The notes under the pieces are model-generated. The model saw only the letters and a list, made by a program, of their open reading frames with translations. It was not told the DNA's origin and ran no database searches. From the NCBI RefSeq assembly GCF_021648855.1, contig NZ_JAKJHX010000022.1, positions 1 through 58,010 of the forward strand: a stretch of DNA of 58,010 nucleotides. Reading direction: 5' to 3'. The stretch comes from Tychonema litorale BBK16 (GTDB taxonomy: Bacteria > Cyanobacteriota > Cyanobacteriia > Cyanobacteriales > Microcoleaceae). Made by a program: the position numbers and the translations under genes. This document shows, in pieces, positions 24,378-33,523 of the stretch. Numbering within the stretch: the stretch's first letter is position 1; the number at the start of each line of letters is the position of its first letter.

Positions 24378-27300
24378 CTAAGAGTCCATAATATCTTCCT
24401 CCCCTATTCCCACACTCGGCAAACTGCCGACAATTTGCACAGTTTCCAAACTAACTGCGATGACTTGGCCAATTAACCGGACAATGTATTGTTCGTCATC
24501 CAAGCGATTCGGTTCATTAACAATTCCACTCCGTTTATCAGTTTTGAATTGATACTGGTCTATTACCCAATCTAACGCAGAACGGTTTCCCAGACGGTAC
24601 TCAAATGCTGAAGAGGGAATGCCGCTTAAGGTGAGAAAATCGTTGTAAATTAGTTGACTTTTATCTTTACTCAATCTCATCTTTTCTACCCGCCAATTTA
24701 ACGGCACGTCAGTATTTTCTATCCACTTAAGCGGATATTCGGGTTGCTGTTCGTAATTGACGTGAATTTCTGCTAAACGTTTGCCCGCATTAGCGAAAGA
24801 ATGAAAATCGGGAGTGTAGGGAATATGGGGCAATTCCCGTTTCAAATTGGCCGCGTAGCGAGTGCAATAGGTGGGATGGTGCAAAACAGCATAAACGTAG
24901 TAAAAAATATCCCATTTGCTAATCCTGTCGTCTCCGTAGTGGCGGCGAAATTCTGTTATTGCCCAGTCTGTGATATTTTCGCGGCGGTTTGTACCGTCTT
25001 CATCGTAGATGTAGAATGGAAAACATTGAGTTTTTTCCAGGATATCTAGGCAAGGTATTACTGATAATAACAGACACTGAAAAGGTTTGTTACTAGCTAT
25101 ACCACTAACACAAATAACTCGATTTTCCTTGGCTGTATCAGAAGCTGGAAATATATACGGAAATTGATATCGACGATTGTTTAAGTGAGTATCAAAATAT
25201 AGAAAAGAGATTGTAAAAGGTCGATATACCGAGCGCCTTACTCTATCAGAATTATATTGTAGGCTAATTCCTCGATTTAAATAATTTTTTAAGTCTCCAG
25301 ACCAGCTAATTTTAGTATCATCGCTAGTGACAAAATCATCAATATTGACTGAGCTATCACACCGCTGACTCCATCTGACCATCTGTTCGTTGTATGTTGC
25401 GATCGTTCGTTTAACATTTTCTGCAATAGCATCCTCATTAAAATTATATACCCAGGTATCGCGATTTGTTTTGACTCCATTACTATATAACTTAAAAATG
25501 ACTCTTTCATCAATTTTCTTAGAAGCTTTAGCTTCTTTACCACCAATCGGTATCAACTTTTCAAAATCATCTTGCAATCCTTCAGTTAGCCAATTATATT
25601 TTAGATCAGGATGAATTAATTGCCATTCAACCCCACCTAGATGTTGATACTTTTCTAAATACTCATACTTTTCTTCTTTTCGCCATAACTCATCAACCCG
25701 TGCATAGTAAATTTGTGCAGGTTTAGAATTTTGACCATTTTTATTTCTGACAAACAGGTTAATACTAACTCCTACTTGAATGCCGAAGACATTATGAGTT
25801 GTTCCTGAGAGTTTCGTGTTTTTTCTTACATTGCCGCCTAAATCTAGAATATAAATCGCATCAAAATCTTTCTGAAGATGTTGACGCATTCCATCAAAAG
25901 CAATTTCATTAACAAAGCTGTTATTCGTTACAAGAGCTACAATTCCCTCATCACCAATTCTATCCGATGCCCAACGAATCGCTTTCACATAAGGGTCAAA
26001 AAGGGCTTTTTTTAAAGTAGCTTTTGAGTCGTGAGAGTAAGTTTCTGTAACGCGGCGGTCTATTTCTTCATACTTGCGATTTTTATTGTTATCATTTTCA
26101 TTAGCCTGTGAAGAATTATAAGGCGGATTGCCAACAACAACAAAAATCGGCGAACTTCTCTGCCTCTCTACCCTAGCTGTATTTGCCGCCGTAAACAAAG
26201 AAAGTTGCTGTACTTTTTGGTCAGAAAAAGTATCAACTAAACAAATACCTTCAAATGGTTGATAAGTCCCCGTTGCCTCAAAATACTCATGTTCGATATT
26301 CATCGAAGCAATGTAATAAGGCAGTAACATCAATTCATTGCAGTGCAATTCGTCAGCATATTTCTGCGGTAGTGCCGTTTTCCGAATCTCCCGCATTACC
26401 CGCATCATAAAATTCCCTGTCCCCACAAAAGGATCGAGGATATGCACTCCTTTATCGCTTAAGGATTTGCCAAACTCTTTTTGCAAGATATCCTCAACAC
26501 TTTTGACCATGAAATTCACAATCGGTTGAGGAGTGTAAACGATGCCGTGAGTGTCCGCAACCTTGATAGCAAATCCTTGGAAAAACTTCTCGTAAATGGT
26601 GTTTAGAAAGTGCTGTTTTTCGCTAAATTCATCAATTGTCGCGGCGGTTTCTTCTAAGGCACGGTAAAAATAGTCAACTTCTCCGAGGAAATGGTCGCGA
26701 CTGAATGATTTAGAAGTTAAAGCATTAATAACTTTTTCGATTTCAACAGCGATGATATTGCGGTTTGTAAAATCTTGGTTATCAAAGATGCGGCGAAAAA
26801 TGCGTTCGGTGAGGATGTGCTGAATTAGCATTTCCTCGACAGCAGCTTCGGAGAGATTGGGGTTAATTGATTGGCGACAGACGGCGGTAAAGTCATTAAA
26901 TGCTTGAATAAATCTTTTGTTAGTTTTGCGTTGTCCGTCAATCAGACTAATCAGTTTTCCTGCTAAATCTTTGACTCTGCTGCCAAATTCAGCGGCGGCG
27001 ACTTCCCACTGGGCGATAGCGGGAGTTCGGTATTCAAAAAATAGCTTCAGCGTATCGACTAGGGATTGCGGTTTTGTGATATCTTCATCACAGAGTTGCT
27101 TGCCGCCTTGCCAAATAATTGCCCGTTCCGGTGCTTGAAAAATAATGTTATCTTTGGGATAGCCAACAGCAAATTTTTTTGTAACTTCGCGTTCCAGCTT
27201 GTCATGGGTGTCTTTTGCTTCCCAGATACCGTGTCTGAGACTGTCGGCCCGCACTAATTCCCCATCAACTCGGATTCGCTTATTGTTGCCAATTTTCATC

Positions 27301-27473
27301 TCTTTTTCGGGCACCAGCGTCCACCCAAATTGCTGACAGCAAGACTTTAGCAAATCGGCAAAAGCATCCTTTACTGCTAACTCGTGAGATATCCCCAATT
27401 TCGCAAATTGTCCCAGGGCATTGTAATATGCTTTAATCGGTTGGTGGGTTGGCTTGAGGTTGAGATTTGGCAT
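24378..27473 (-). CDS. Single-chain restriction-modification enzyme (type ISP / IIG-like N6-adenine methylase)
   Basis: About 1031 aa. The N-terminal part carries a PD-(D/E)XK-like nuclease pattern (Asp in RVDGELV, then WEAKDTHDKLE). A helical region follows, then an adenine methyltransferase with motif I LDPFVGTGNFMMRV and catalytic motif IV VGNPPYNSSQ. The C-terminal about 400 aa would be target recognition. No separate R, M or S genes or helicase motifs lie nearby, so cutting and methylation seem to be in one chain. The frame opens at 27542; ATG 27473 gives the usual MPNLNLKPTHQPIKAYY start. It is AT-rich relative to neighbours, as is common for acquired defence genes. Confidence 0.88.
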   Translation of the reverse strand: MPNLNLKPTHQPIKAYYNALGQFAKLGISHELAVKDAFADLLKSCCQQFGWTLVPEKEMKIGNNKRIRVDGELVRADSLRHGIWEAKDTHDKLEREVTKKFAVGYPKDNIIFQAPERAIIWQGGKQLCDEDITKPQSLVDTLKLFFEYRTPAIAQWEVAAAEFGSRVKDLAGKLISLIDGQRKTNKRFIQAFNDFTAVCRQSINPNLSEAAVEEMLIQHILTERIFRRIFDNQDFTNRNIIAVEIEKVINALTSKSFSRDHFLGEVDYFYRALEETAATIDEFSEKQHFLNTIYEKFFQGFAIKVADTHGIVYTPQPIVNFMVKSVEDILQKEFGKSLSDKGVHILDPFVGTGNFMMRVMREIRKTALPQKYADELHCNELMLLPYYIASMNIEHEYFEATGTYQPFEGICLVDTFSDQKVQQLSLFTAANTARVERQRSSPIFVVVGNPPYNSSQANENDNNKNRKYEEIDRRVTETYSHDSKATLKKALFDPYVKAIRWASDRIGDEGIVALVTNNSFVNEIAFDGMRQHLQKDFDAIYILDLGGNVRKNTKLSGTTHNVFGIQVGVSINLFVRNKNGQNSKPAQIYYARVDELWRKEEKYEYLEKYQHLGGVEWQLIHPDLKYNWLTEGLQDDFEKLIPIGGKEAKASKKIDERVIFKLYSNGVKTNRDTWVYNFNEDAIAENVKRTIATYNEQMVRWSQRCDSSVNIDDFVTSDDTKISWSGDLKNYLNRGISLQYNSDRVRRSVYRPFTISFLYFDTHLNNRRYQFPYIFPASDTAKENRVICVSGIASNKPFQCLLLSVIPCLDILEKTQCFPFYIYDEDGTNRRENITDWAITEFRRHYGDDRISKWDIFYYVYAVLHHPTYCTRYAANLKRELPHIPYTPDFHSFANAGKRLAEIHVNYEQQPEYPLKWIENTDVPLNWRVEKMRLSKDKSQLIYNDFLTLSGIPSSAFEYRLGNRSALDWVIDQYQFKTDKRSGIVNEPNRLDDEQYIVRLIGQVIAVSLETVQIVGSLPSVGIGEEDIMDS

Positions 27474-27650
27474 GGGGGATGGGCGATCGCAAATTGCTGA
27501 TTTAATTTTAAGCGATATTGTAACTTTTTTACCGTCAAACAAAACAAAATAAAAGTACGCGCGGCGAAGCTATCCCGTAGGGAATTGCCCGCACCTATCG
27601 CCCCCAACAATTACCACGGCATCAGCGATAATAGTATTAGCGCACTATTT

Positions 27651-27740
27651 AAAATCGAGGAAACACCTATGCTCGCGACTACCAGCCAACTACCCAAAAT
27701 CGAGGAAACAGCTCTGCTCGCGACTGCCGCCCTACAGGAT
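27651..27740. repeat. 45-bp in-frame duplication at the start of a Uma2 gene
   Basis: Copy 1 begins at 27651 and copy 2 at 27696, best conserved over the first 33 bases (AAAATCGAGGAAACA..CT, then CTCGCGACT). The unit contains the ribosome site GAGGAAA and the start; the second copy has CTG where the first has ATG. Confidence 0.8.
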
Positions 27741-28253
27741 AATCTTACCATAGAAGACTTCATGGCTCATCCGTGCGACAACATGGAATTGGTAGACGGC
27801 CAACTTGTGGAGAAAAATGGAGCCACGATCAAGCATGGTAAAATTCAATCGAGACTGGGTTGTGCTTGGGCAAATTACATGATTTCCAGCAAACAAGGAG
27901 GTGAAGTTTATATTTCACCTCCTTGTCGCACTAACCGACAAATTCGCCGCCCCGATGTCGCTTATCTCACACCCGAATTAGTTGCACAATTTGGCAACCT
28001 TGCCACATTACCCCAAAGTTTCCCCTTGATTGCCGAAATAGTTTCACCTACCGATATCGCTGAAGATGTCTTTCTCAAAGCACAGGAATATTTAGAATCA
28101 AGCTGTCAGGAAGTCTGGTTGGTTTTTCCTGAAAGTCGTTTAATATTTGTGATGACTCAAAATCAAATACTGACATTTCGATCGGGCGATACCGCCAGCA
28201 CTCAACAAATCTTGCTCGGTTTTAGCATTGAGGTCGATCGCTTGCTAGCTTAA
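27669..28253 (+). CDS. Uma2 family (DUF820) putative PD-(D/E)XK endonuclease
   Basis: A 194-aa member of the Uma2 family, very abundant in cyanobacteria. The core [34 protein letters not shown] and EYLESSCQEVWLVFPESR gives the family's expected Asp / Glu-x-Val nuclease arrangement. The biological role is unknown. ATG 27669 follows GAGGAAA by 5 nt. Its first residues are duplicated (MLATTSQLPKIEET, then ALLATAALQ) through a 45-bp tandem repeat. It closely resembles the gene at 30337-30882, pointing to local duplication. Confidence 0.9.
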   Translation: MLATTSQLPKIEETALLATAALQDNLTIEDFMAHPCDNMELVDGQLVEKNGATIKHGKIQSRLGCAWANYMISSKQGGEVYISPPCRTNRQIRRPDVAYLTPELVAQFGNLATLPQSFPLIAEIVSPTDIAEDVFLKAQEYLESSCQEVWLVFPESRLIFVMTQNQILTFRSGDTASTQQILLGFSIEVDRLLA

Positions 28254-28286
28254 ACTAAATTATGACCAATAAAGGAGTCAAACAAA

Positions 28287-28784
28287 ATGACAACTATCCA
28301 ATCAATAACAACTGCAATAACATCCCTTTATGAACAGGATTTTTATCTGTGGTTACAGACAACAATCAACTTATTAAAAGAGGGAAAGTTTTCTGAAATA
28401 GATTTAGAGAACTTACTAGAGGAACTGGAAAGTATGGGGAGAAGCGATAAGAATGCTTTAAAAAGTAATTTGAGGGTACTTTTAATGCACTTACTTAAGT
28501 ATAAATATCAGCCAGAAAAACGAACAAATAGTTGGCTATATACCATTCTAGAACATCGTAAACGCATCCGAGATACTTTCAAAACCAGTCCGAGTTTATA
28601 TCGTTTTTTTGAAGATATTTTTAATGAATCTTATCAAGATGCCAGAGAATTAGCCGCAGGTGAAACTGGTTTATCTATTCAGATATTTCCCCCAGAGTCT
28701 CCATTTACTGAAGAAGAAGTTCTTAATCCTGATTTTTTATCGCCTGACAGCGCTCAGCCTGAAAATCCTGAAAATATTGAATAA
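28287..28784 (+). CDS. DUF29 family protein
   Basis: A 165-aa protein with the DUF29 pattern: LYEQDFYLWLQTTINLL, DLENLLEELESMGRSDKNAL, HLLKYKYQPEKRTNSWLYTI and an acidic C-terminus. DUF29 proteins are small, mostly helical, multi-copy in cyanobacteria and of unknown function. It lies 33 nt after the Uma2 gene in the same direction, and AAAGGAG sits shortly upstream of its ATG. Confidence 0.88.
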   Translation: MTTIQSITTAITSLYEQDFYLWLQTTINLLKEGKFSEIDLENLLEELESMGRSDKNALKSNLRVLLMHLLKYKYQPEKRTNSWLYTILEHRKRIRDTFKTSPSLYRFFEDIFNESYQDARELAAGETGLSIQIFPPESPFTEEEVLNPDFLSPDSAQPENPENIE

Positions 28785-28957
28785 TTGAATCAGATATCTT
28801 TTCCACTGGTTCTGAAATCAAATTGCTACAATATATTTGAGACTTCTCAATCCCCCTCAGCTCGGACTTTGTTTTTGTAGCCCCGAATTCTATTCGGTGG
28901 GCTTAAAATTAAAAATGAATGCTTAATCCTTAATATCCCATCATTCTAGAAACCGCC

Positions 28958-30130
28958 ATGTCAGAAGACTTTTCCCTAGATGAGCTTTTAATCAATAGTT
29001 ACGACGCCTTCAAAGACGCAGAAAATGATGTGGGACAGTGCAATGTTTTAGTCATTGGCAAAACTGGTGTTGGCAAAAGTACCCTGATTAATGCAGTTTT
29101 TCGCCAACGCTTAGCAGAAACTGGAGTCGGCCGCCCTGTCACTCACGGTATTCGCCAATATACTAAACCGAATTGCCCGATCGCAGTTTACGACACTCCC
29201 GGACTCGAACTCAACGCCGAACAAATTAAAATTATTCAGTTAAACGTTGCTAAACTAATTGAAGACCAAAGACTTCTGCACCCCAAAGAACACATTCACG
29301 TCATCTGGTACTGCATCAATCACGGCGCAAATCGCATAGAATCCGTGGAGGAAGGCTGGCTAAGAGAAATGGAAATCATGGATGTTCCAGTTATTTTAGT
29401 GCTGACTCAAACTACATCAAAAAAACCGAGCGAGTTTTTCAAGCAACTGGAACACATGAATTTGCCAGTCTGTCAAGTTATCCCTGTCATGGCGGAACCA
29501 GAAGAGATTGATGAGGATTATACAGTAAAATCTCACGGTTTAGACAAGTTGGTAGATGCAACTTTTCAATTGCTGCCGGAAGTAGCTAAAAAAGCCTTTG
29601 TGAAAGAACAGATTGCAAATATTTCACTCAAATCCGACATGGCATTTAAGTATCTCAGTGCCTATGTTGCTGGTTCTGCAATTATTGGTGCAACTCCTGT
29701 ACCGTTTGCTGATGCGCCGATTTTGATGACGATGCAAACGGCAATGATTGCGAATATTACTGTGATTTTTGGAATGCCTTTTGATAAGGGATTTATCTCG
29801 GCGATGCTATCTGCTATTAGCGGCGCTGGTGGGGTGACTGCTGTTGGTAGAAGTATTGTGACTAATTTGATCAAAATGATTCCGGGTGCGGGCACAATTG
29901 TCGGTGGAGCTATCTCTGGTGCAACGGCGGCAACTCTCACCCTTGCTCTTGGTTTGGCTTATATCGAAGTGCTGAAAACTTACATGAAAGCTCAAGTCAA
30001 TGGTGAAAAACTTTCTTTACAGCAGTTGACTAAGATGTTTGTGGATTTGTATAAGGATTATGTTTCATCGGGGCGCAAAACTTTGAAGGATGATAAACCT
30101 AAGCCTCCGAATCAAATTAATATTGAGTAA
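28958..30130 (+). CDS. Membrane-associated GTPase with DUF697-like C-terminal domain
   Basis: A 390-aa protein. The GTP-binding domain has G1 GKTGVGKST (34-42), G2 Thr near 62 (GRPVTHG) and G3 DTPG (79-82). The G4 position reads LTQTT instead of NKxD, so guanine specificity may be altered. The C-terminal half has Gly/Ala-rich hydrophobic helices (VAGSAIIGATPVPFADAPIL, GAGTIVGGAISGATAATLTL) like DUF697/YcjF-type domains that associate with membranes. Related proteins belong to the Era/TrmE-like group; function unknown. It is followed directly by heptamer repeats. Confidence 0.85.
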   Translation: MSEDFSLDELLINSYDAFKDAENDVGQCNVLVIGKTGVGKSTLINAVFRQRLAETGVGRPVTHGIRQYTKPNCPIAVYDTPGLELNAEQIKIIQLNVAKLIEDQRLLHPKEHIHVIWYCINHGANRIESVEEGWLREMEIMDVPVILVLTQTTSKKPSEFFKQLEHMNLPVCQVIPVMAEPEEIDEDYTVKSHGLDKLVDATFQLLPEVAKKAFVKEQIANISLKSDMAFKYLSAYVAGSAIIGATPVPFADAPILMTMQTAMIANITVIFGMPFDKGFISAMLSAISGAGGVTAVGRSIVTNLIKMIPGAGTIVGGAISGATAATLTLALGLAYIEVLKTYMKAQVNGEKLSLQQLTKMFVDLYKDYVSSGRKTLKDDKPKPPNQINIE

Positions 30131-30297
30131 ATTGGGAATAGGGCATTGGGAATAGGGCATTGGGCATTGGGCATTGGTAGTTAGTTAACAGTTAACAGTC
30201 AACAGTCAACAGTCAACAATTACCCATTACCAATTACCAATTCCCAATTCCCAATTCCCAATTCCCAATTCCCAATTCCCAATTCCCAATTCCCAAA
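30131..30297. repeat. Composite heptamer arrays GGGCATT, CAACAGT, CAATTCC
   Basis: Three successive 7-bp arrays of different sequence fill the 206-bp gap between the GTPase gene and the Uma2 gene: GGGCATT/GGGAATA units, then CAACAGT units, then about nine CAATTCC units. Confidence 0.9.
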
Positions 30298-30336
30298 GAT
30301 TGCTATAATATTAGTGAATTCTGCAAAAAGGAGTAA

Positions 30337-30882
30337 ATGGCTATGGTAATGGCAGCCGTTTTATCAGAAAATGTTTCTCTAGAAGACTTTATAGCCAGTC
30401 CCCCCGACGATATGGAATGGGTGGATGGGCAAATCGCGGAGAAAAATGGCATGACAGTAAAACACAGTCGAATCCAATCTAGACTAGATTATTCTTGGAG
30501 AAGCTACAAGAATTCTAGCGGACAAGGTGGCGAAGTTTATACGGAAGTTCCTTGTCGTACTAACCTGAGAGTGCGACGGCCGGATGTGGCTTATCTGACA
30601 CCGGAATTAGTTGCACAATATGGCGATGTTCCTACTTTCCCTCAAAGCCCGCTGTTAGTTGCTGAAATAGTTTCTCCGACTGATATTGCAGAAGATGTTT
30701 TTCTGAAAGCACAAGAGTATTTGGATTCGGGTTGTCTGGAAGTTTGGATTGTTTTTCCAGAAAGTCGCTGGATAATGATCGTGACTCAAACTCAAAAGTT
30801 AGCGTTTAATTTCGGTGATATAATCAGCACTCAGTTAGCGCTGCTCGGTTTTAGTGTTGCTGTTGATGAATTGTTGGGTTGA
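30337..30882 (+). CDS. Uma2 family putative endonuclease (paralogue)
   Basis: A 181-aa Uma2 protein: [54 protein letters not shown] and [13 protein letters not shown]. It is collinear and clearly paralogous with 27669-28253, sharing long identical blocks. The ATG at 30337 is preceded by AAGGAG at a normal distance. As for other Uma2 proteins, the nuclease assignment rests on fold similarity and the cellular role is unknown. Confidence 0.9.
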   Translation: MAMVMAAVLSENVSLEDFIASPPDDMEWVDGQIAEKNGMTVKHSRIQSRLDYSWRSYKNSSGQGGEVYTEVPCRTNLRVRRPDVAYLTPELVAQYGDVPTFPQSPLLVAEIVSPTDIAEDVFLKAQEYLDSGCLEVWIVFPESRWIMIVTQTQKLAFNFGDIISTQLALLGFSVAVDELLG

Positions 30883-31101
30883 AAGTAAAAAAAAGTTGAT
30901 AAATTAGTTTACGATCGCACTACCGACCAAAGAAACCGGGTTTCGACTACGCTCAACCACCAGTTTCTGAACCCCCCATGCGTAACTCCTACTAAAATTT
31001 TGCAAATTTGCACAAAGTCACCCAACGACGGTAATATGTTGATTGCTTTGTTTGCAGATATAGCGTAAATTTCGATCGCAATTAAAACCAATAATCAAAA
31101 T

Positions 31102-31419
31102 ATGTCCAAGACTTACACCGTTGAATTCCTCCACCAAGGCAGCACCCATACCATAGAAGTGCCGGAAGATCAACCAATTCTGCAAACTGCGCTCGCTGCG
31201 GGGATTGATTTGCCCAATTCTTGCAATTCTGGGGTTTGTACTACTTGTGCTGCTAAGGTTGTTGAGGGTCAACTTAAGCAAGTTGATTGCATGGGCGTTA
31301 GTCCCGAACTTCAGGCAGAAGGTTATGTGTTGCTTTGCGTTGCTTTTCCCCGATCGAACTTGAAGATAGAAACCGAAAAAGAAGATATTGTCTACGATCG
31401 CCAGTTCGGGAAATCCTAG
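31102..31419 (+). CDS. Plant-type [2Fe-2S] ferredoxin
   Basis: A 105-aa ferredoxin. The cluster ligands are visible as Cys-x4-Cys-x2-Cys in NSCNSGVCTTC and the fourth Cys in YVLLCVAFP. It carries electrons in the cytoplasm, for example from photosystem I to reductases. The loop CNSGVCTTC and the C-terminal tail (EDIVYDRQFGKS) differ from the main photosynthetic PetF (CRAGACSTC type), so it may be a minor or specialised ferredoxin. The 219-bp upstream gap contains palindromes such as GAAACC/GGTTTC but no recognisable promoter. Confidence 0.92.
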   Translation: MSKTYTVEFLHQGSTHTIEVPEDQPILQTALAAGIDLPNSCNSGVCTTCAAKVVEGQLKQVDCMGVSPELQAEGYVLLCVAFPRSNLKIETEKEDIVYDRQFGKS

Positions 31420-31465
31420 AATTAAGTTAAAATGGATACAAATACCGATCGCGGTAAACACCACT

Positions 31466-31681
31466 ATGGATCGCCCCATGACTACCCATTTTATTTCCGC
31501 AGAAGTTGACCTCCACGATACAGCCGAAGAACTACACTCGGCGATCGAGATTGAACTGCAAAAGCACGGCGAACCACTACGCTGGGCTGTTACAGATGTT
31601 GATGTCGATCGCCAAAAAGCCGTCGTAGAAGGCTACGTCCTCCTAGAATCACCCGTAGCACCATCCCCCGCAATAGCTTGA
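31466..31681 (+). CDS. Small conserved cyanobacterial protein, 71 aa
   Basis: An acidic 71-aa protein (HFISAEVDLHDTAEELHSAI, then WAVTDVDVDRQKAVVEGYVL) with no membrane segment or cofactor motif. The frame extends into the ferredoxin gene, but the ATG at 31466 (or 31478) gives a compact protein. The stop TGA overlaps the probable TTG start of the DUF3326 gene, so the two are likely co-translated. Function unknown. Confidence 0.75.
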   Translation: MDRPMTTHFISAEVDLHDTAEELHSAIEIELQKHGEPLRWAVTDVDVDRQKAVVEGYVLLESPVAPSPAIA

Positions 31682-32781
31682 ACCTCCGTCCTTTCACAGT
31701 GGTTTTGATAGTCCCAACAGGGGTTGGAGCGTCCATAGGGGGCTTTGCAGGGGATGCGCTACCTGTCGCTAGGGCGATCGCCCAAGTTTCGGATACGCTG
31801 ATTACTCACCCCAATGTCCTCAATGGCGCTCAACTCTATTGGCCTATACCTAACGCTCTTTATGTCGAAGGCTATGCCCTTGACAAATTTGCACAAGGAT
31901 GCTGGGGTCTACAACCAGTACATCAAAATCGCATTGGCTTAATCCTCGATTCTGGTATCGAACCAGACTTGCAGTTGCGCCACTTGCAAGCCGTTGATGC
32001 TTCTAGAGCCACACTAGGCCTGAACATCACCGATTATGTTTTAACCGACGCTCCCCTCAATGTAGAATTGCGAATGTCAGAATCAGGGGCATCCTGGGGG
32101 ACGATCGCGAATCCCGACAGTTTACTACGCGCCGCCGAAAAATTAATTACTCAAGCAAAAGTCGAGGCGATCGCCGTTGTGGCCAGATTTCCCGACGATA
32201 TAGGCAGTCTCGCCCTCGCCAACTACCGCCACGGCAAAGGAGTTGACCCTCTCGCTGGCGCTGAAGCAGTGATCAGTCACCTGATTGTGAGGACATTTAA
32301 AATCCCCTGTGCTCACGCTCCTGCCCTGTTGCCGCTACCCCTCGATCCGCATCTGTCACCGCGATCGGCTGCTGAAGAAATCGGGTATACTTTCCTATCC
32401 TGCGTACTTGCCGGACTCAGCAAAGCACCGCAGTTTGTCACCCAGAGCACTGAAGAGAGAGACGCATACAGAGAAAGAAAGCATACCCAATTACCAATTA
32501 CCAAAGATCGAGTCGATGCCGTGGTCATACCCGCGACAGCCTGCGGTGGTAGTGCTATCCTGAGTTTGAGTGGGCGATCGACACAAATCATCGCTGTGGG
32601 CGACAACAAAACCCAGATGCAAGCTACCCCAGAAAAACTCGGAATCGAAGCTTTGCAGGTAAACTCATATTTAGAGGCGATCGGAGTCTTGGTCGCTTTA
32701 CGAGCAGGCATCACACCAGCCTCCTTGGGTGCAGACATTTCCTCCTTGCGATGTTTGTCTGATTCAACTCCAAAAATCTAA
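31678..32781 (+). CDS. DUF3326 domain protein
   Basis: A 367-aa protein matching the cyanobacterial/plant DUF3326 family. It has the N-terminal VVLIVPTGVGASIGGFAGDALPVARA (split here: VPTGVGASIGGFAGDA), a HPNVLNGAQLYWPIPNALYVEG-type segment (starting HPNVLNGAQLY) and ARFPDDIG. Function is unknown; conservation across photosynthetic organisms suggests a basal role. A TTG at 31678 overlaps the preceding stop (TTGA), and a GTG at about 31699 is an alternative. Near 32480-32510 the gene contains a stretch like the dispersed ATTACCA heptamer, within a region unlikely to be conserved. Confidence 0.85.
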   Translation: MNLRPFTVVLIVPTGVGASIGGFAGDALPVARAIAQVSDTLITHPNVLNGAQLYWPIPNALYVEGYALDKFAQGCWGLQPVHQNRIGLILDSGIEPDLQLRHLQAVDASRATLGLNITDYVLTDAPLNVELRMSESGASWGTIANPDSLLRAAEKLITQAKVEAIAVVARFPDDIGSLALANYRHGKGVDPLAGAEAVISHLIVRTFKIPCAHAPALLPLPLDPHLSPRSAAEEIGYTFLSCVLAGLSKAPQFVTQSTEERDAYRERKHTQLPITKDRVDAVVIPATACGGSAILSLSGRSTQIIAVGDNKTQMQATPEKLGIEALQVNSYLEAIGVLVALRAGITPASLGADISSLRCLSDSTPKI

Positions 32782-32805
32782 AATCTAAAATCTAAAATTG
32801 ATTAA

Positions 32806-33393
32806 GTGGCAGAAAAACTTCCCGAAAATCCAGAATTTGAACCCTTGACACGCACCCAAGTTTTAGTAGCAATGGGCGTGACAGCAATCATATTGCTGGT
32901 AATAGCTAAATTGTGGTTACAATTTGGATCGGTATCACTTTTGCCAATCAAATTAATCGGAATTGACTTGCTCAAAGGATGCGCCATCGGACTTGCAATT
33001 ACAGGCGCAAGTGCGATCATTTATCAACTCTGGCCAGCTTATCGCCGCAGTGCTGACGTTTACTTGGAAGTAGTATTAAAACCATTGTTTTGGCCGGATT
33101 TGATTTGGTTGGGATTATTACCTGGACTTAGCGAAGAATTGCTATTTCGAGGTGTGATGATGTCAGCTTTAGGACTAAATGCTACCGGTTTAATTTTATC
33201 CAGTTTTTGTTTTGGGATTTTGCACTTAGGAGGAATCGATCAGTGGCCCTATGCTGTTTGGGCAACCGCTGTGGGATTGCTGTTAGGTTATAGTTTCTTA
33301 GATACTGGGAATTTGTTAGTGCCAATTGTCGCTCATATTTGTACAAATCTGATTTCTAGCTGTGTTTGGAAATGGGAAAACCAAGGCTTATAG
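32806..33393 (+). CDS. CPBP (Abi) family intramembrane protease
   Basis: A 195-aa membrane protein with the CAAX-protease/bacteriocin-processing signature: LSEELLFRGV (EExxxR motif), FGILHLGGI (FxxxH) and VAHICTNLI (HxxxN). About five hydrophobic helices. The family are intramembrane glutamate-type proteases or their relatives; the substrate is unknown. The start is a GTG at 32806, 24 nt after the DUF3326 stop, the gap being AAAATCT heptamers. Confidence 0.9.
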   Translation: MAEKLPENPEFEPLTRTQVLVAMGVTAIILLVIAKLWLQFGSVSLLPIKLIGIDLLKGCAIGLAITGASAIIYQLWPAYRRSADVYLEVVLKPLFWPDLIWLGLLPGLSEELLFRGVMMSALGLNATGLILSSFCFGILHLGGIDQWPYAVWATAVGLLLGYSFLDTGNLLVPIVAHICTNLISSCVWKWENQGL

Positions 33394-33406
33394 CCTTTCT
33401 CAGAGC

Positions 33407-33520
33407 GGGGCATAGGGCATTGGGCATAGGGCATTGGGCATCGGACATTGGGCATCGGACACTGAGCGTAGTCGAAGTGTCCAATAACCTTCTTCCTTCT
33501 TCCTTCTTCCTTCTTCCTTC
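33407..33520. repeat. Heptamer arrays GGGCATT and CTTCTTC with a dispersed palindrome
   Basis: GGGCAT(T/A) units, then an inverted repeat GGACACT...AGTGTCC (33457-33482), then CTTCTTC units (33489-33520). The block fills the gap between the convergent CPBP and serine-hydrolase genes. Confidence 0.88.
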
Positions 33521-33523
33521 GAT

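Noticed and set aside
29662..29940. 92-codon antisense frame in the GTPase gene
   Set aside because: Low-complexity Ala/Ile/Pro reading opposite the Gly/Ala-rich membrane helices.
30131..30297. CRISPR-like or coding repeat
   Set aside because: Again 7-bp units without spacers; no frame with normal composition.
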